Below, piece by piece: positions 35,002-42,729 of a stretch of 64,000 nucleotides of DNA. A program made the translations under genes and the position numbers. The DNA is taken from assembly GCF_003226345.1 (NCBI RefSeq), contig NZ_PDOF01000001.1, positions 806,001 to 870,000 on the forward strand, in the 5' to 3' direction. Position 1 is the first letter of the stretch, and each line of letters begins with the position of its first letter. A model generated the notes under the pieces. That model was not told the DNA's origin and made no database searches. It saw only the letters and a program-made list of their open reading frames with translations. Source of the stretch: Alteribacter lacisalsi. GTDB lineage: Bacteria; Bacillota; Bacilli; Bacillales; Salisediminibacteriaceae.

Positions 35002-35238
35002 ATGGAAGGAGTTTTTCGGCGGAGCATGGTAAACCGGGAGCCTGTTGAAATGATCTACATGAGTAAAAAAGGAACAGTGACTAAACGGGTGGTCACAATC
35101 CGCAGCATAAGTGCTGGAAAAGTAACGGCGTTCTGCCACCTCCGAAGAGCCGTTCGGACCTTCAGAAGAGACAGTATCTTATCGGTAATGCCGGTTCGCA
35201 CCAGCCGTAAAAAACCGGGAGAGGGTCAGATCGGATAA
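35002..35238 (+). CDS. Small WYL-domain-like protein
   Basis: 78 aa from the ATG at 35002, with GGAGGTG upstream. The chain RSMVNREPVEMIYMSKKGTVTKRVVTIRSI...FCHLRRAVRTFRRDSILSV follows the WYL fold pattern, but lacks an HTH. Free-standing WYL modules may bind nucleic acid or ligands. The tail is basic. Terminator at 35294. Confidence 0.65.
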   Translation: MEGVFRRSMVNREPVEMIYMSKKGTVTKRVVTIRSISAGKVTAFCHLRRAVRTFRRDSILSVMPVRTSRKKPGEGQIG

Positions 35239-35293
35239 GCGATGCCGGCGGAAAGCGTCCGCCTGCAGCGAACAAAAACAGATAGGTTTCTAA

Positions 35294-35325
35294 AGGCCGG
35301 TATAGAGTATGATCCGGTCTTTTTT
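35294..35325 (+). terminator. Rho-independent terminator
   Basis: AGGCCGG (35294-35300) pairs with CCGGTCT (35314-35320), then a T-run. Confidence 0.75.
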
Positions 35326-35400
35326 GGCTGTAGTGAGTTAGTTTTTACTTGGTTTTTTAAGGGTACTGGTTCATCACAGTTACCAATTGGAGATGATTCG

Positions 35401-35814
35401 ATGATTGCACAGCTTCTCATTGGGATGACGGTAATCTTTGTCATCGTCAATCTCTATTATTTCTTTTCAAACCGCTCATACAGGCATACCTGGATCAGCT
35501 CGGCTCTTTTTTTTAAGTTAACATTGATCTTGATCAGTCTTACTTTTTCGTTTGCAGCTATATACTATCTGATGTCGCTGGAGCAGGTTGTGCTCCGGAT
35601 AAATGACCCTACAGGCGAGCCGGTTGAGGGGACGTTTATGGAATATCTTTACTACAGTGGTGTGACTCTGCTCTCAATCGGTTACGGGGATATGGTTCCG
35701 GTAGGTCCGGCACGCTTCATTTCTGTTGTGCAGGCTGGTCTCGGTGTGCTGCTTCCGGCAGCTTATTTTCTTAAGGCATTTGGTAACACAAGTTCAAAGG
35801 AATCGAAAACATAA
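35401..35814 (+). CDS. Two-helix potassium channel family protein
   Basis: 137 aa from the ATG at 35401, with TTGGAGATG upstream. Two or three membrane segments around a pore loop with selectivity filter SIGYGD (residues 92-97), preceded by YSGVTLL. It lacks a cytosolic RCK gating domain, so it is a minimal pore of the Ion_trans_2 type. Its stop codon is directly followed by repeat element D. Confidence 0.82.
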   Translation: MIAQLLIGMTVIFVIVNLYYFFSNRSYRHTWISSALFFKLTLILISLTFSFAAIYYLMSLEQVVLRINDPTGEPVEGTFMEYLYYSGVTLLSIGYGDMVPVGPARFISVVQAGLGVLLPAAYFLKAFGNTSSKESKT

Positions 35815-36068
35815 TGAGGAGGCTGGGACAAAACAGTCTCTAACTAAGTAAAAAACGGTGCCAATTAGCCGGCACCGTTTTGTGTGTATATACTATCACG
35901 AGACGCCTGCGGGAAAAGCAAGGGCTGAAGATCCACCGGGGCGATCTTCCCCGGTTAGCTGAAGCCTTGCCCGAGGCAAGCGAGTGTATTTTTGAACAAT
36001 CAACCATTTTAATACGGCCTAAAGCAGAAGGCCCTTTTGCTTAGCTGAGTTTTGTCCCAGCCTCCTCA
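35815..36068. mobile_element. MITE-like element with 20-bp perfect terminal repeats, end-type D
   Basis: TGAGGAGGCTGGGACAAAAC (35815-35834) and its exact complement (36049-36068) bound 254 bp without a gene. Inside are a CGGTGCC/GGCACCG hairpin and the core CGCCTGCGGGAAAAGC...GCCTTGCCCGAGGC. It fills the whole gap between the K+ channel stop and the convergent mccB stop, and may end both transcripts. Confidence 0.8.
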
Positions 36069-36080
36069 TTTGTATGGTGA

Positions 36081-37217
36081 TTATTTGCTGTCCAGTGCCT
36101 GCTTCAGATCTTCCACAAGATCATCAGCGTCTTCAATACCGATCGAAACCCGAATTAAGCCATCGGTAATACCAAGCTCGGCCCGGCGGTCTGCAGGAAT
36201 GGAAGCATGCGTCATTTTAGCCGGAAGGCTGATCAGACTTTCAACAGCACCGAGACTCTCAGCCAGTGTAAAATAGCGTGTCTGAGCAAGTACGTGCTCG
36301 GCGCGTTCTCCGCTGCCAACGTCAAAGCTGATCATGCCCCCAAACCCTGTGGCCTGGGATTTATGAACCTCGTGACCTTTATGATCTTCAAGGCCCGGGT
36401 AATAAATTTTTGTAACGTCTTCACGACTCTGGAGAAATTCCACTACTTTAGCTGTGTTTTTCTCGGTCTGCTCCATTCGTAGAGCGAGTGTCTTAATCCC
36501 GCGGATCACGATCCAGGAATCCTGGGGACCAAGTACGCCGCCTGCGGAATTCTGAACGAAATGAAGTTCCTCGCCAAGCTTATCACTGTTTACGACAGCA
36601 AGGCCTGCAACTACATCACTGTGTCCGCCAAGGTATTTGGTTGCACTGTGAAGGACAATATCAGCCCCGAGCGAAATCGGAGTCTGATAGTAAGGTGTGC
36701 TGAAAGTGTTGTCCACAATCAAAAGCAGTCCGTGTTTGTCTGCAAGACTGCGCATAGCCCTGATGTCCGTTATTTTCAGCAATGGATTTGTAGGTGTCTC
36801 CGCGTAAATAGCAACCGTGTTATCCTGAATAGCATCACGGACTTTTTTCTCATCGCTTGTATCCACAAACGTAACATCCAGGTTAAAGCGGCTCATCACC
36901 TTACTCATAAGGCGATAGGATCCCCCGTAAACATCGTCTGTAAATACGACGTGATCACCGGCTTTAAACATTTGCATCACCGCACTGATGGCGGCCATTC
37001 CTGAACCGAATGCAAAACCGCGGTGCCCCCCTTCGAGGTCGGCAATGAGCTTTTCGAGCGCTTCTCTTGTCGGGTTGCCGGTACGGGAATATTCGTAGGT
37101 GAAATTACCTACGCCGTTCTGTTTATATGTGGAAACCTGATAAATCGGGGTACTTACTGCGCCGGTATGCTTGTCTCCGAATACACCGCCGTGAATCATT
37201 TGTGTTTTCTTTTTCAT
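36081..37217 (-). CDS. mccB: Cystathionine gamma-lyase / homocysteine gamma-lyase (MccB)
   Basis: 378 aa. PLP enzyme of the Cys/Met metabolism family: YSRTGNPTREALE, FGSGMAAISA, VDNTFSTPYYQ and the Schiff-base Lys in LHSATKYLGGHSD. In the order yrrT-luxS-mccA-mccB it completes reverse transsulfuration by splitting cystathionine into cysteine, ammonia and 2-oxobutyrate, and can also release H2S. Its start overlaps the mccA stop by 4 bp. Last gene of the operon. Confidence 0.92.
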   Translation of the reverse strand: MKKKTQMIHGGVFGDKHTGAVSTPIYQVSTYKQNGVGNFTYEYSRTGNPTREALEKLIADLEGGHRGFAFGSGMAAISAVMQMFKAGDHVVFTDDVYGGSYRLMSKVMSRFNLDVTFVDTSDEKKVRDAIQDNTVAIYAETPTNPLLKITDIRAMRSLADKHGLLLIVDNTFSTPYYQTPISLGADIVLHSATKYLGGHSDVVAGLAVVNSDKLGEELHFVQNSAGGVLGPQDSWIVIRGIKTLALRMEQTEKNTAKVVEFLQSREDVTKIYYPGLEDHKGHEVHKSQATGFGGMISFDVGSGERAEHVLAQTRYFTLAESLGAVESLISLPAKMTHASIPADRRAELGITDGLIRVSIGIEDADDLVEDLKQALDSK

Positions 37218-38143
37218 TCCGATTCATTCCCTTCATAAATACCTGTGCTTAAATACCGTTCACTGCTGTCCGGGAAGACGGTAACGATATGGGAGCCTGT
37301 CTTTGCCTGTTCTGCTTCCCTGATCGCTGCAGCGTAGGCTGCGCCGGAACTGCTCGCCACAAGAAGGCCTTCTTCCCGCGTGAGTTCCTGTACTCGGCGG
37401 AATGCTTCCTCATCAGTAATGGTATGGACTGCATCAAAAAAAGATTTGTCCATATAAGGAGGAAGAAACTCCATCCCGATTCCTTCAGTGCGGTGAGGGC
37501 CTGATTCTCCACCATTCAGAATCGACCCTTCTGGTTCCACGATCACCGTTTTCACGTTTTTAAGGTGATCCTTCAGGTAACGGGCAGTGCCCATAAACGT
37601 ACCGCCTGTACCTGCACCGGCCACAAACACGTCAATTTTTCCATTAAGATCGGCGACGAGTTCCGGACCGAGGGATTTGTAGTAGGTGTTTGGATTAGCT
37701 TCGTTATTAAACTGGGCAGGAGAATAGGAATCGGGAATTTCCTTAAGGAGTTCCCCGGTGCGGGCGATCGCACCCTTCATTCCTTTTTCAGTAGGTGTAT
37801 TGATAACAGTTGCACCGAGTGCGCGCATAAGTATCTGTTTTTCCTGGCTGAATTTCTCGGGCACAACAAAGATAACGTTCACTTTTCTGCCGACAGCAGC
37901 AAGCGCCAGGCCAATGCCCGTGTTACCTGCAGTCGGTTCAATGATCGTTCCGGTTGAAGTGATATGTCCCCCTTCAACCGCATCCCGGATGAGCTCCTGT
38001 CCGAGTCGGTCCTTGACGCTGCCTCCCGGGTTGAAGTACTCAAGTTTTGCAAATAACCGGCATTGGTTCGGCAGGGGGACATTCGTGAGTTCAAACAATG
38101 GTGTTTTCCCAATAAGTGAGTCGATTCCCTGGTAGATTGTCAT
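37214..38143 (-). CDS. mccA: O-acetylserine-dependent cystathionine beta-synthase (MccA)
   Basis: 309 aa. Fold-type II PLP enzyme of the cysteine synthase family: KLEYFNPGGSVKDRLGQELI holds the PLP lysine, EPTAGNTGIGLALA binds substrate, VAGAGTGGTFMGTARYLK the phosphate. In Bacillus, MccA (YrhA) joins O-acetylserine and homocysteine to cystathionine. Operon position before mccB supports this over CysK. 15 bp after luxS. Confidence 0.9.
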   Translation of the reverse strand: MTIYQGIDSLIGKTPLFELTNVPLPNQCRLFAKLEYFNPGGSVKDRLGQELIRDAVEGGHITSTGTIIEPTAGNTGIGLALAAVGRKVNVIFVVPEKFSQEKQILMRALGATVINTPTEKGMKGAIARTGELLKEIPDSYSPAQFNNEANPNTYYKSLGPELVADLNGKIDVFVAGAGTGGTFMGTARYLKDHLKNVKTVIVEPEGSILNGGESGPHRTEGIGMEFLPPYMDKSFFDAVHTITDEEAFRRVQELTREEGLLVASSSGAAYAAAIREAEQAKTGSHIVTVFPDSSERYLSTGIYEGNESE

Positions 38144-38158
38144 AGAGGGACTCCTGTA

Positions 38159-38635
38159 TTAAAGATGCTCGTCTGCAAATACTTGCGTCCATTCGTCTTT
38201 TCTTGAAAGCATACGCTGGGCAATTTCCTTTGCTCCTTCAAGAGAGTGGGAAGCAGCCCAGCCGCACTGAACTTCGTTGCACGCAGGCACTTCATCAGCT
38301 TTCAGCACATCATTCAAAGTGTTTTCCACCAGTTCGACAACGTGATCGTAACTCTCATCGTTTATGATGCTCAGGTAAAACCCGGTCTGGCAGCCCATTG
38401 GTGAAATATCAACGATCTGTCCATGGTGGTTACGGCTGAATTCTGCCATCATGTGCTCAAGTGAGTGAAGACCTGGCATATCCATATGCTCTTTGTTCGG
38501 CTGGCAGAAACGGAGGTCATACTTGTAGATCGTATCTCCGTTTGCACCTTCAGTCGTTCCCGCAAGACGGATATACGGTGCCGCTACCTTCGTGTGGTCA
38601 AGGTTAAAGCTTTCTACGTTCATTTTCTTCGTCAT
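38159..38635 (-). CDS. luxS: S-ribosylhomocysteine lyase
   Basis: 158 aa. Metal-binding HSLEH (His57, His61) and a catalytic Cys in [19 protein letters not shown], plus [13 protein letters not shown]: all the LuxS hallmarks at normal length. It splits S-ribosylhomocysteine into homocysteine and the AI-2 precursor, feeding mccA with homocysteine. In B. subtilis luxS is elsewhere and mtnN is in this operon; here luxS takes that place. Confidence 0.96.
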   Translation of the reverse strand: MTKKMNVESFNLDHTKVAAPYIRLAGTTEGANGDTIYKYDLRFCQPNKEHMDMPGLHSLEHMMAEFSRNHHGQIVDISPMGCQTGFYLSIINDESYDHVVELVENTLNDVLKADEVPACNEVQCGWAASHSLEGAKEIAQRMLSRKDEWTQVFADEHL

Positions 38636-38654
38636 ACTAACAGCCTCCTGTAGA

Positions 38655-39302
38655 TTAATTGTCGTGTTTCTTCACCGCGCTCATGAGCCAGACGTAAGGG
38701 TTCAGTGAGGTGAACTCTATATCAAAACCGGCGTCACGGAAGATGTCGGACAGAACAGGAATCGTCGTGTAGTATTCCGTACGGAGATCCTCTGCCAGGT
38801 TGTAAAACGCCTGGTTTTCTGCCCGCTTGATCATTCGCTGTTTTGCGGTGTCATCTGTAAACATTGTATCAGCGAATACCACTTTTCCGCCACGGTTTAA
38901 GGTCCGGAAATAAAGATTAGCCGCTGTTTTTTTCTCTTCATCTGTTAAATGGTGGAACGCATAGGTTGAAACGAACGTATCTACGCCGTTCTCAAAATCC
39001 GGAAAGGAGAGAAAATCCCCTTCATGAATGGTCACGTCAGGATGTTTTTCCCGGGCAATGTCCCGCATTTTTTCTGAAGGTTCAATCCCGGTAATGCTGA
39101 CCCCCCGAGCCTTCAATTCGGAAGTCAGGTTCCCTGTACCCACACCAAATTCCACTACATTTCCAACTGAACTGTTCGCCACTGCCTGAAGAATCGCATT
39201 GTAATTCGAAAAAACTTCCTTATATTCATCATCGACCCCGTGCACGGTATCATCGTAACTCTCAGCCCAGCGGTCAAAAAGATCAACAAATTCTCTCCCC
39301 AT
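38655..39302 (-). CDS. yrrT: SAM-dependent methyltransferase (YrrT)
   Basis: 215 aa from the ATG at 39302, with AAGGGAACGAGG upstream; the 47-codon longer frame is unlikely. SAM motif [16 protein letters not shown], then GIEPSEKM and [16 protein letters not shown]. First gene of the methionine-to-cysteine operon, as in B. subtilis. The methyl acceptor is unknown; it produces SAH, which enters the pathway encoded downstream. Regulation by CymR is known in B. subtilis; I cannot assign a box here with confidence. Confidence 0.88.
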   Translation of the reverse strand: MGREFVDLFDRWAESYDDTVHGVDDEYKEVFSNYNAILQAVANSSVGNVVEFGVGTGNLTSELKARGVSITGIEPSEKMRDIAREKHPDVTIHEGDFLSFPDFENGVDTFVSTYAFHHLTDEEKKTAANLYFRTLNRGGKVVFADTMFTDDTAKQRMIKRAENQAFYNLAEDLRTEYYTTIPVLSDIFRDAGFDIEFTSLNPYVWLMSAVKKHDN

Positions 39303-39527
39303 ATTCCTCGTTCCCTTCTGGGGTCTACCCCCGAAAAAGTAATTAAAATGCTGATATACTGCAGTTTTCTTGTTATTCCTGATAATCCGCATTGAAAAGG
39401 TAGGAATTAAGTACATAATAGCATATGCGTAACTGTGCTTCAATGTTAGTGATTTACCAGCTTTGCAAAGGTATTTTATGTAGATTCAGATTATGGGAAG
39501 TGTTAACATTTTAAAGAAGGTGATGCG

Positions 39528-40076
39528 ATGAAGGACCACTGCAGGAAACTTGCATACGGAAGCCCGGTACAGAGACTGGCATACAGAGCCATTAATAACC
39601 TTGGGATCCTGGACGATTTCAAAACGTTTACCCCTCTTCTTTGCGGGACAATCCCAATTGGTGTCAATACAGCCGGCTCTGATCTTGATATTGTTATGAA
39701 TGTAATGGAAAAAGATTTTTCTGATTTCAAAGAAAAAGTCACCCATTTATATGGGGATTTTGAGCAGTTCAGTATGAGAGAGAAACAAAAACAGAACCGG
39801 CCGGTTATGAAGGCAAACTTTGTTTTTGAGGCATTCGAATTTGAACTGTTTGCCCAGCCGGTACCGTCTTACAGGCAGCGTGCCTATCAACATATGATTA
39901 CGGAAGCTGCCATGCTGGAAAAATACCCGTTTATTAAACAGCGGGTCATATCGTTAAAGCAGAGCGGGATGAAAACAGAGCCTGCGTTTGCCTATGTTCT
40001 CGGACTTTCAGGGGACCCATATGAAGCCGTACTTAAATGGGGGAGGGAGCAGGGCATTCTTCATGAGGAGGAATAA
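39528..40076 (+). CDS. DUF4269 family nucleotidyltransferase-like protein
   Basis: 182 aa, GAAGGTGATG before the ATG. The LLCGTIPIGVNTAGSDLDIV motif has the G(S/T)...DxD form of the nucleotidyltransferase fold, followed by FEFELFAQPVPSYRQRAYQHM, the DUF4269 signature. Substrate unknown. It is the first of several nucleotidyltransferase-fold or nucleotide-acting genes in this neighbourhood. Confidence 0.78.
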   Translation: MKDHCRKLAYGSPVQRLAYRAINNLGILDDFKTFTPLLCGTIPIGVNTAGSDLDIVMNVMEKDFSDFKEKVTHLYGDFEQFSMREKQKQNRPVMKANFVFEAFEFELFAQPVPSYRQRAYQHMITEAAMLEKYPFIKQRVISLKQSGMKTEPAFAYVLGLSGDPYEAVLKWGREQGILHEEE

Positions 40077-40170
40077 CAGTAATGAACCGTCAATGTGAAT
40101 TTTGCCGGTAAAGGAATTCGGGCACTGTTTAAAAGCCGGGAGAACTGCCGGGGCCGGGAGGCGGAATCAG

Positions 40171-40260
40171 ATGATTAAAATTATGCAGGCGGATGCCTCG
40201 CATGTTGATGGTATTGTAAAGGTCTGCCGTACTCATTTTAAACAACATGACAGGAAGTGA
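40171..40260 (+). pseudogene. Truncated N-terminus of a GNAT acetyltransferase (possible leader ORF)
   Basis: 29 codons starting with MIKIMQADASHVDGIVKVCR, the usual first strand and helix of a GNAT protein, with GGGAGG upstream, but the frame stops after HFKQHDRK at 40258-40260. The rest of the fold is absent. Its stop sits three bases before the Nudix start, so it may now act as a coupled leader peptide or be a deletion remnant. Confidence 0.45.
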
Positions 40261-40263
40261 GCC

Positions 40264-40899
40264 ATGAGCGAAATTCTTAAGACGTTCAATAAAAATCAGG
40301 AACAGACTGGAACGGCACCCCGTGTTGAGGTACATAGAAAAGGCCTCTGGCACGAAACATTCCACTGCTGGTTTGTAACCCGTAAAGACGAAGGTAATTT
40401 TCTCTGCTTCCAGCTCAGAAGTTCTGTAAAGCAGGACTATCCATCTCTTCTGGATATCACAGCAGCTGGTCACCTTCTTGCGGATGAGTCTCCTGAAGAC
40501 GGGGTCAGGGAAGTGGAGGAAGAGACAGGAATTAAGGTCGCCATGAAGGAACTTGTTTCACTTGGGACAATTGCTCTGGAGGATCCGGGAGGCCGGGATG
40601 GTTTTACCGACAACGAGTTTGCGCATACCTACCTCTGTATAGCTGACCATCTTGAATGGGAATGTTTTTCCCCTCAACCTGATGAAGTTGCCGGTTTTTA
40701 CCGTGCCTCTATTCAGCAGCTTCTTCCTTTCTTTAAGGGGGACATCAGCTCCCTTCGGATGGAAGGCTTCAGACTCTGTAAAAACGGCCTCCAGGTAAAC
40801 GAAATAATAGAAGTAAAGAAAACGGCTTTTGTGCCTCACGGAAACAGCTATTTTATGGATATTCTGCAACGGATCGAACAAGCTGTTCTAAGGTTTTAA
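40264..40899 (+). CDS. Nudix hydrolase
   Basis: 211 aa, ACAGGAAGTGAG before the ATG. Nudix box G(X)5E(X)7REVEEETGI: GHLLADESPEDGVREVEEETGI region (residues ~73-94). N-terminal WHETFHCWFVTR is typical of the IPP-isomerase-like Nudix branch. Cleaves a nucleoside diphosphate-X type substrate; identity unknown. A MITE-like element starts 7 bp after the stop. Confidence 0.85.
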   Translation: MSEILKTFNKNQEQTGTAPRVEVHRKGLWHETFHCWFVTRKDEGNFLCFQLRSSVKQDYPSLLDITAAGHLLADESPEDGVREVEEETGIKVAMKELVSLGTIALEDPGGRDGFTDNEFAHTYLCIADHLEWECFSPQPDEVAGFYRASIQQLLPFFKGDISSLRMEGFRLCKNGLQVNEIIEVKKTAFVPHGNSYFMDILQRIEQAVLRF

Positions 40900-40905
40900 A
40901 TCTAA

Positions 40906-41021
40906 GGCCCTGTTAAAGCTTAATGTTGATATTCTTCTATCGTTGATTGAAGCGAGCGCGTGACACTCCCGCGGAAAGGGAGCGCAGTGAGCGGAAATCA
41001 ATAACAGACTTTAACAGAGCC
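40906..41021. mobile_element. MITE-like element, end-type A, copy 2 (internally deleted)
   Basis: GGCCCTGTTAAA (one change from copy 1) and TTTAACAGAGCC bound 116 bp. It keeps the ATTGATTGAAGCGAGCGCG and GGAGCGCAGTGAGCGGAAATCA parts but lacks about 60 bp of the central GC-rich block found in the other copies. Confidence 0.75.
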
Positions 41022-41052
41022 AAAACTAAAATAAATGGAGGTACAGGTAAGT

Positions 41053-41172
41053 ATGATCTGGTTTGCACTTTTAATTGCCTCGTGTGCACTGCTGTATGCC
41101 ACTAATGCTGAGTCGAAGATAAAAAAACTTGAAAAAAGAATCTCTCAGTTAGAAGAGGGGCCGCGTTCATAA
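41053..41172 (+). CDS. 39-residue membrane microprotein with short coiled coil
   Basis: Residues 1-15 are hydrophobic (MIWFALLIASCALLY); residues 19-36 form two to three Leu/Ile heptads rich in Lys and Glu. GGAGG lies 11 bases upstream. Likely a membrane-anchored small protein; no family recognised. Confidence 0.45.
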   Translation: MIWFALLIASCALLYATNAESKIKKLEKRISQLEEGPRS

Positions 41173-41254
41173 TTTGCTCAGGTGGAGCATCTATCGCAAA
41201 ACTGTATCACTGATTTGTTTAAAATTGATTTTCAACTATCGATAAAAAGGGTAT

Positions 41255-41276
41255 AGGCCGTAGAACGGCCTTTTTT
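41255..41276 (+). terminator. Rho-independent terminator
   Basis: AGGCCGT-AGA-ACGGCCT followed by T5. Confidence 0.85.
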
Positions 41277-41336
41277 AATGATTCAATATGCGTACTTTAC
41301 ATATAAATTTGCTGATTTGTATAGGAGGAAAGAGAA

Positions 41337-42656
41337 ATGCCTGATATCGTTACTTTTGCCGAAGAGCATTTATACAGAGAAAAAGCGAACGAAATTGCAA
41401 AAAGACACGAAAAGCTGATAAAAAGCGTGCTGCCTGCTGCTCTTGTATATCATATAGGAAGTACTGCCGTTCCCGGATCATTGACGAAAGGGGACGTGGA
41501 CCTTCAGGTTCGTGTCAGTCAGAAGGATTTTCCTGAGGCCCGCGAAGCACTGGCAAAAATCTATAAAGTCAATCAGGGGAGTTTCCAGAGTTCGTTTTTC
41601 TGTGCATTTGAGAAGGAGGCTGAAGTACTCCCCCTCGGTGTGCAGCTTACCGTGATCGCTTCAGAAGTGGATCACTTCTGGAAGCTTACGGCCTTCTTTC
41701 AGACTCATCCGGAATTTACACAGCAGTATAACGAGTTGAAACAGACGTCGGAAGGGCTGGACATGGATGAATATCGTGACAGAAAAAGCCTGTTTATTGA
41801 TGAGATTCTTCAATCCGACAAGTACCGGCAGTTCAGTTTTCGTCTGGAAGGAAAGGGGCTTGAAACGCCCGTTCCAAAAAAGCGCCAGAGGGAGCGTCTT
41901 TCCTTTCCAGCAGCAACAACAAGGAAAGAAAAAAATGATATGATTACAGAAATCAATGACCGCTTACTCGACAGCTTTGGGAGCAAAATTGCGGCAACCG
42001 GCGTTTACGGCTCGGTAGGTCAGGAAACAGAAGGACCGTTTTCGGATATTGAAATGCACATTGTCACTAGGGACGGAGAACGACTGCCTGATTACGAATT
42101 CATATATGAGGATTTTAAGATTGAGCTCAGTTGTTCGGAACAGAGTGAGCTGCTGAGAAAAGCCGGAACAGTGGATGACAGCTGGGCTATTAAAGCTGGT
42201 GCCTGGATTCATGTAAAGCCCCTTTATGATCCGGAGAACTTTTTTGCTGAACTGAGACAAATACCGGAGCAGCTTTCGTACGATGAAATTAAAGCTGTTA
42301 TGCGGGAATTTATGATCTGGGAGCCCTATGAGACTATGGGGAAAATAAGAAATAACTATGCATCAGGGAACCACCGGTATCTGCCGATGGCTGCAAGAGA
42401 TCTTGCGTTTCAGACAGCCAAACTGATCGGACTTGCCAATCGGAAGTATTACCGCACCAGGGCCCGCATGTTTGAAGATTCCCTGAAGTTTCCTTCAAGG
42501 CCTTCCGGGTACGAACGCCTGCTTGAGCTGCTTTTAGAAGGCGAGCTTCACCCGTCCCACAAGGTTTATGACCGGTGTGAGAACCTGTGGACCGGCTTAA
42601 ATCTATGGTACGAGGAACTGGGGATTGATTACAAAGAAGACACATTTCCGTTTTAA
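41337..42656 (+). CDS. GrpB-like domain fused to ANT(4')-like nucleotidyltransferase domain
   Basis: 439 aa, AGGAGGAAAG before the ATG. Residues ~1-165 are a GrpB/UPF0157 domain: YHIGSTAVPGS (38-48) and DVDLQVRV with the catalytic-type Asp pair (D53, D55). After a basic linker, residues ~201-439 resemble kanamycin nucleotidyltransferase ANT(4'): ITEINDRLLDSFGSKIAATG, VYGSVGQETEGPFSDIEM, YETMGKIRNNY and a C-terminal FPF. Both are nucleotidyltransferase-fold units. An aminoglycoside-modifying activity is possible but unproven; the rest of the ANT domain is diverged. Confidence 0.75.
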   Translation: MPDIVTFAEEHLYREKANEIAKRHEKLIKSVLPAALVYHIGSTAVPGSLTKGDVDLQVRVSQKDFPEAREALAKIYKVNQGSFQSSFFCAFEKEAEVLPLGVQLTVIASEVDHFWKLTAFFQTHPEFTQQYNELKQTSEGLDMDEYRDRKSLFIDEILQSDKYRQFSFRLEGKGLETPVPKKRQRERLSFPAATTRKEKNDMITEINDRLLDSFGSKIAATGVYGSVGQETEGPFSDIEMHIVTRDGERLPDYEFIYEDFKIELSCSEQSELLRKAGTVDDSWAIKAGAWIHVKPLYDPENFFAELRQIPEQLSYDEIKAVMREFMIWEPYETMGKIRNNYASGNHRYLPMAARDLAFQTAKLIGLANRKYYRTRARMFEDSLKFPSRPSGYERLLELLLEGELHPSHKVYDRCENLWTGLNLWYEELGIDYKEDTFPF

Positions 42657-42687
42657 TAGAATAACTGCCGTGACCCGTCTCTTTTTT

Positions 42688-42715
42688 TCACATAGTTTAT
42701 AGAAACTGTGTGAAA
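42688..42715 (+). promoter_or_regulatory. Hairpin abutting the aprX ribosome site
   Basis: TTTCACATAGTTT, loop ATAG, AAACTGTGTGAAA: a 13-bp stem with one wobble, ending directly before GGAAGG of aprX. A T-run lies on its 5' side. It may terminate the opposite strand or shield the ribosome site. Confidence 0.45.
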
Positions 42716-42729
42716 GGAAGGGACGTTTT

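Noticed and set aside
39303-39527. SAM riboswitch, T-box or CymR box before yrrT
   Set aside because: The leader is too short for a SAM-I fold and shows no T-box motif. AATTCC/GGAATA half-sites exist but I could not match a CymR consensus with confidence.
41941-42656. Calling this half a true aminoglycoside resistance gene
   Set aside because: Similarity to ANT(4') is clear by eye but large parts diverge and it is fused to another domain; activity cannot be claimed from sequence.
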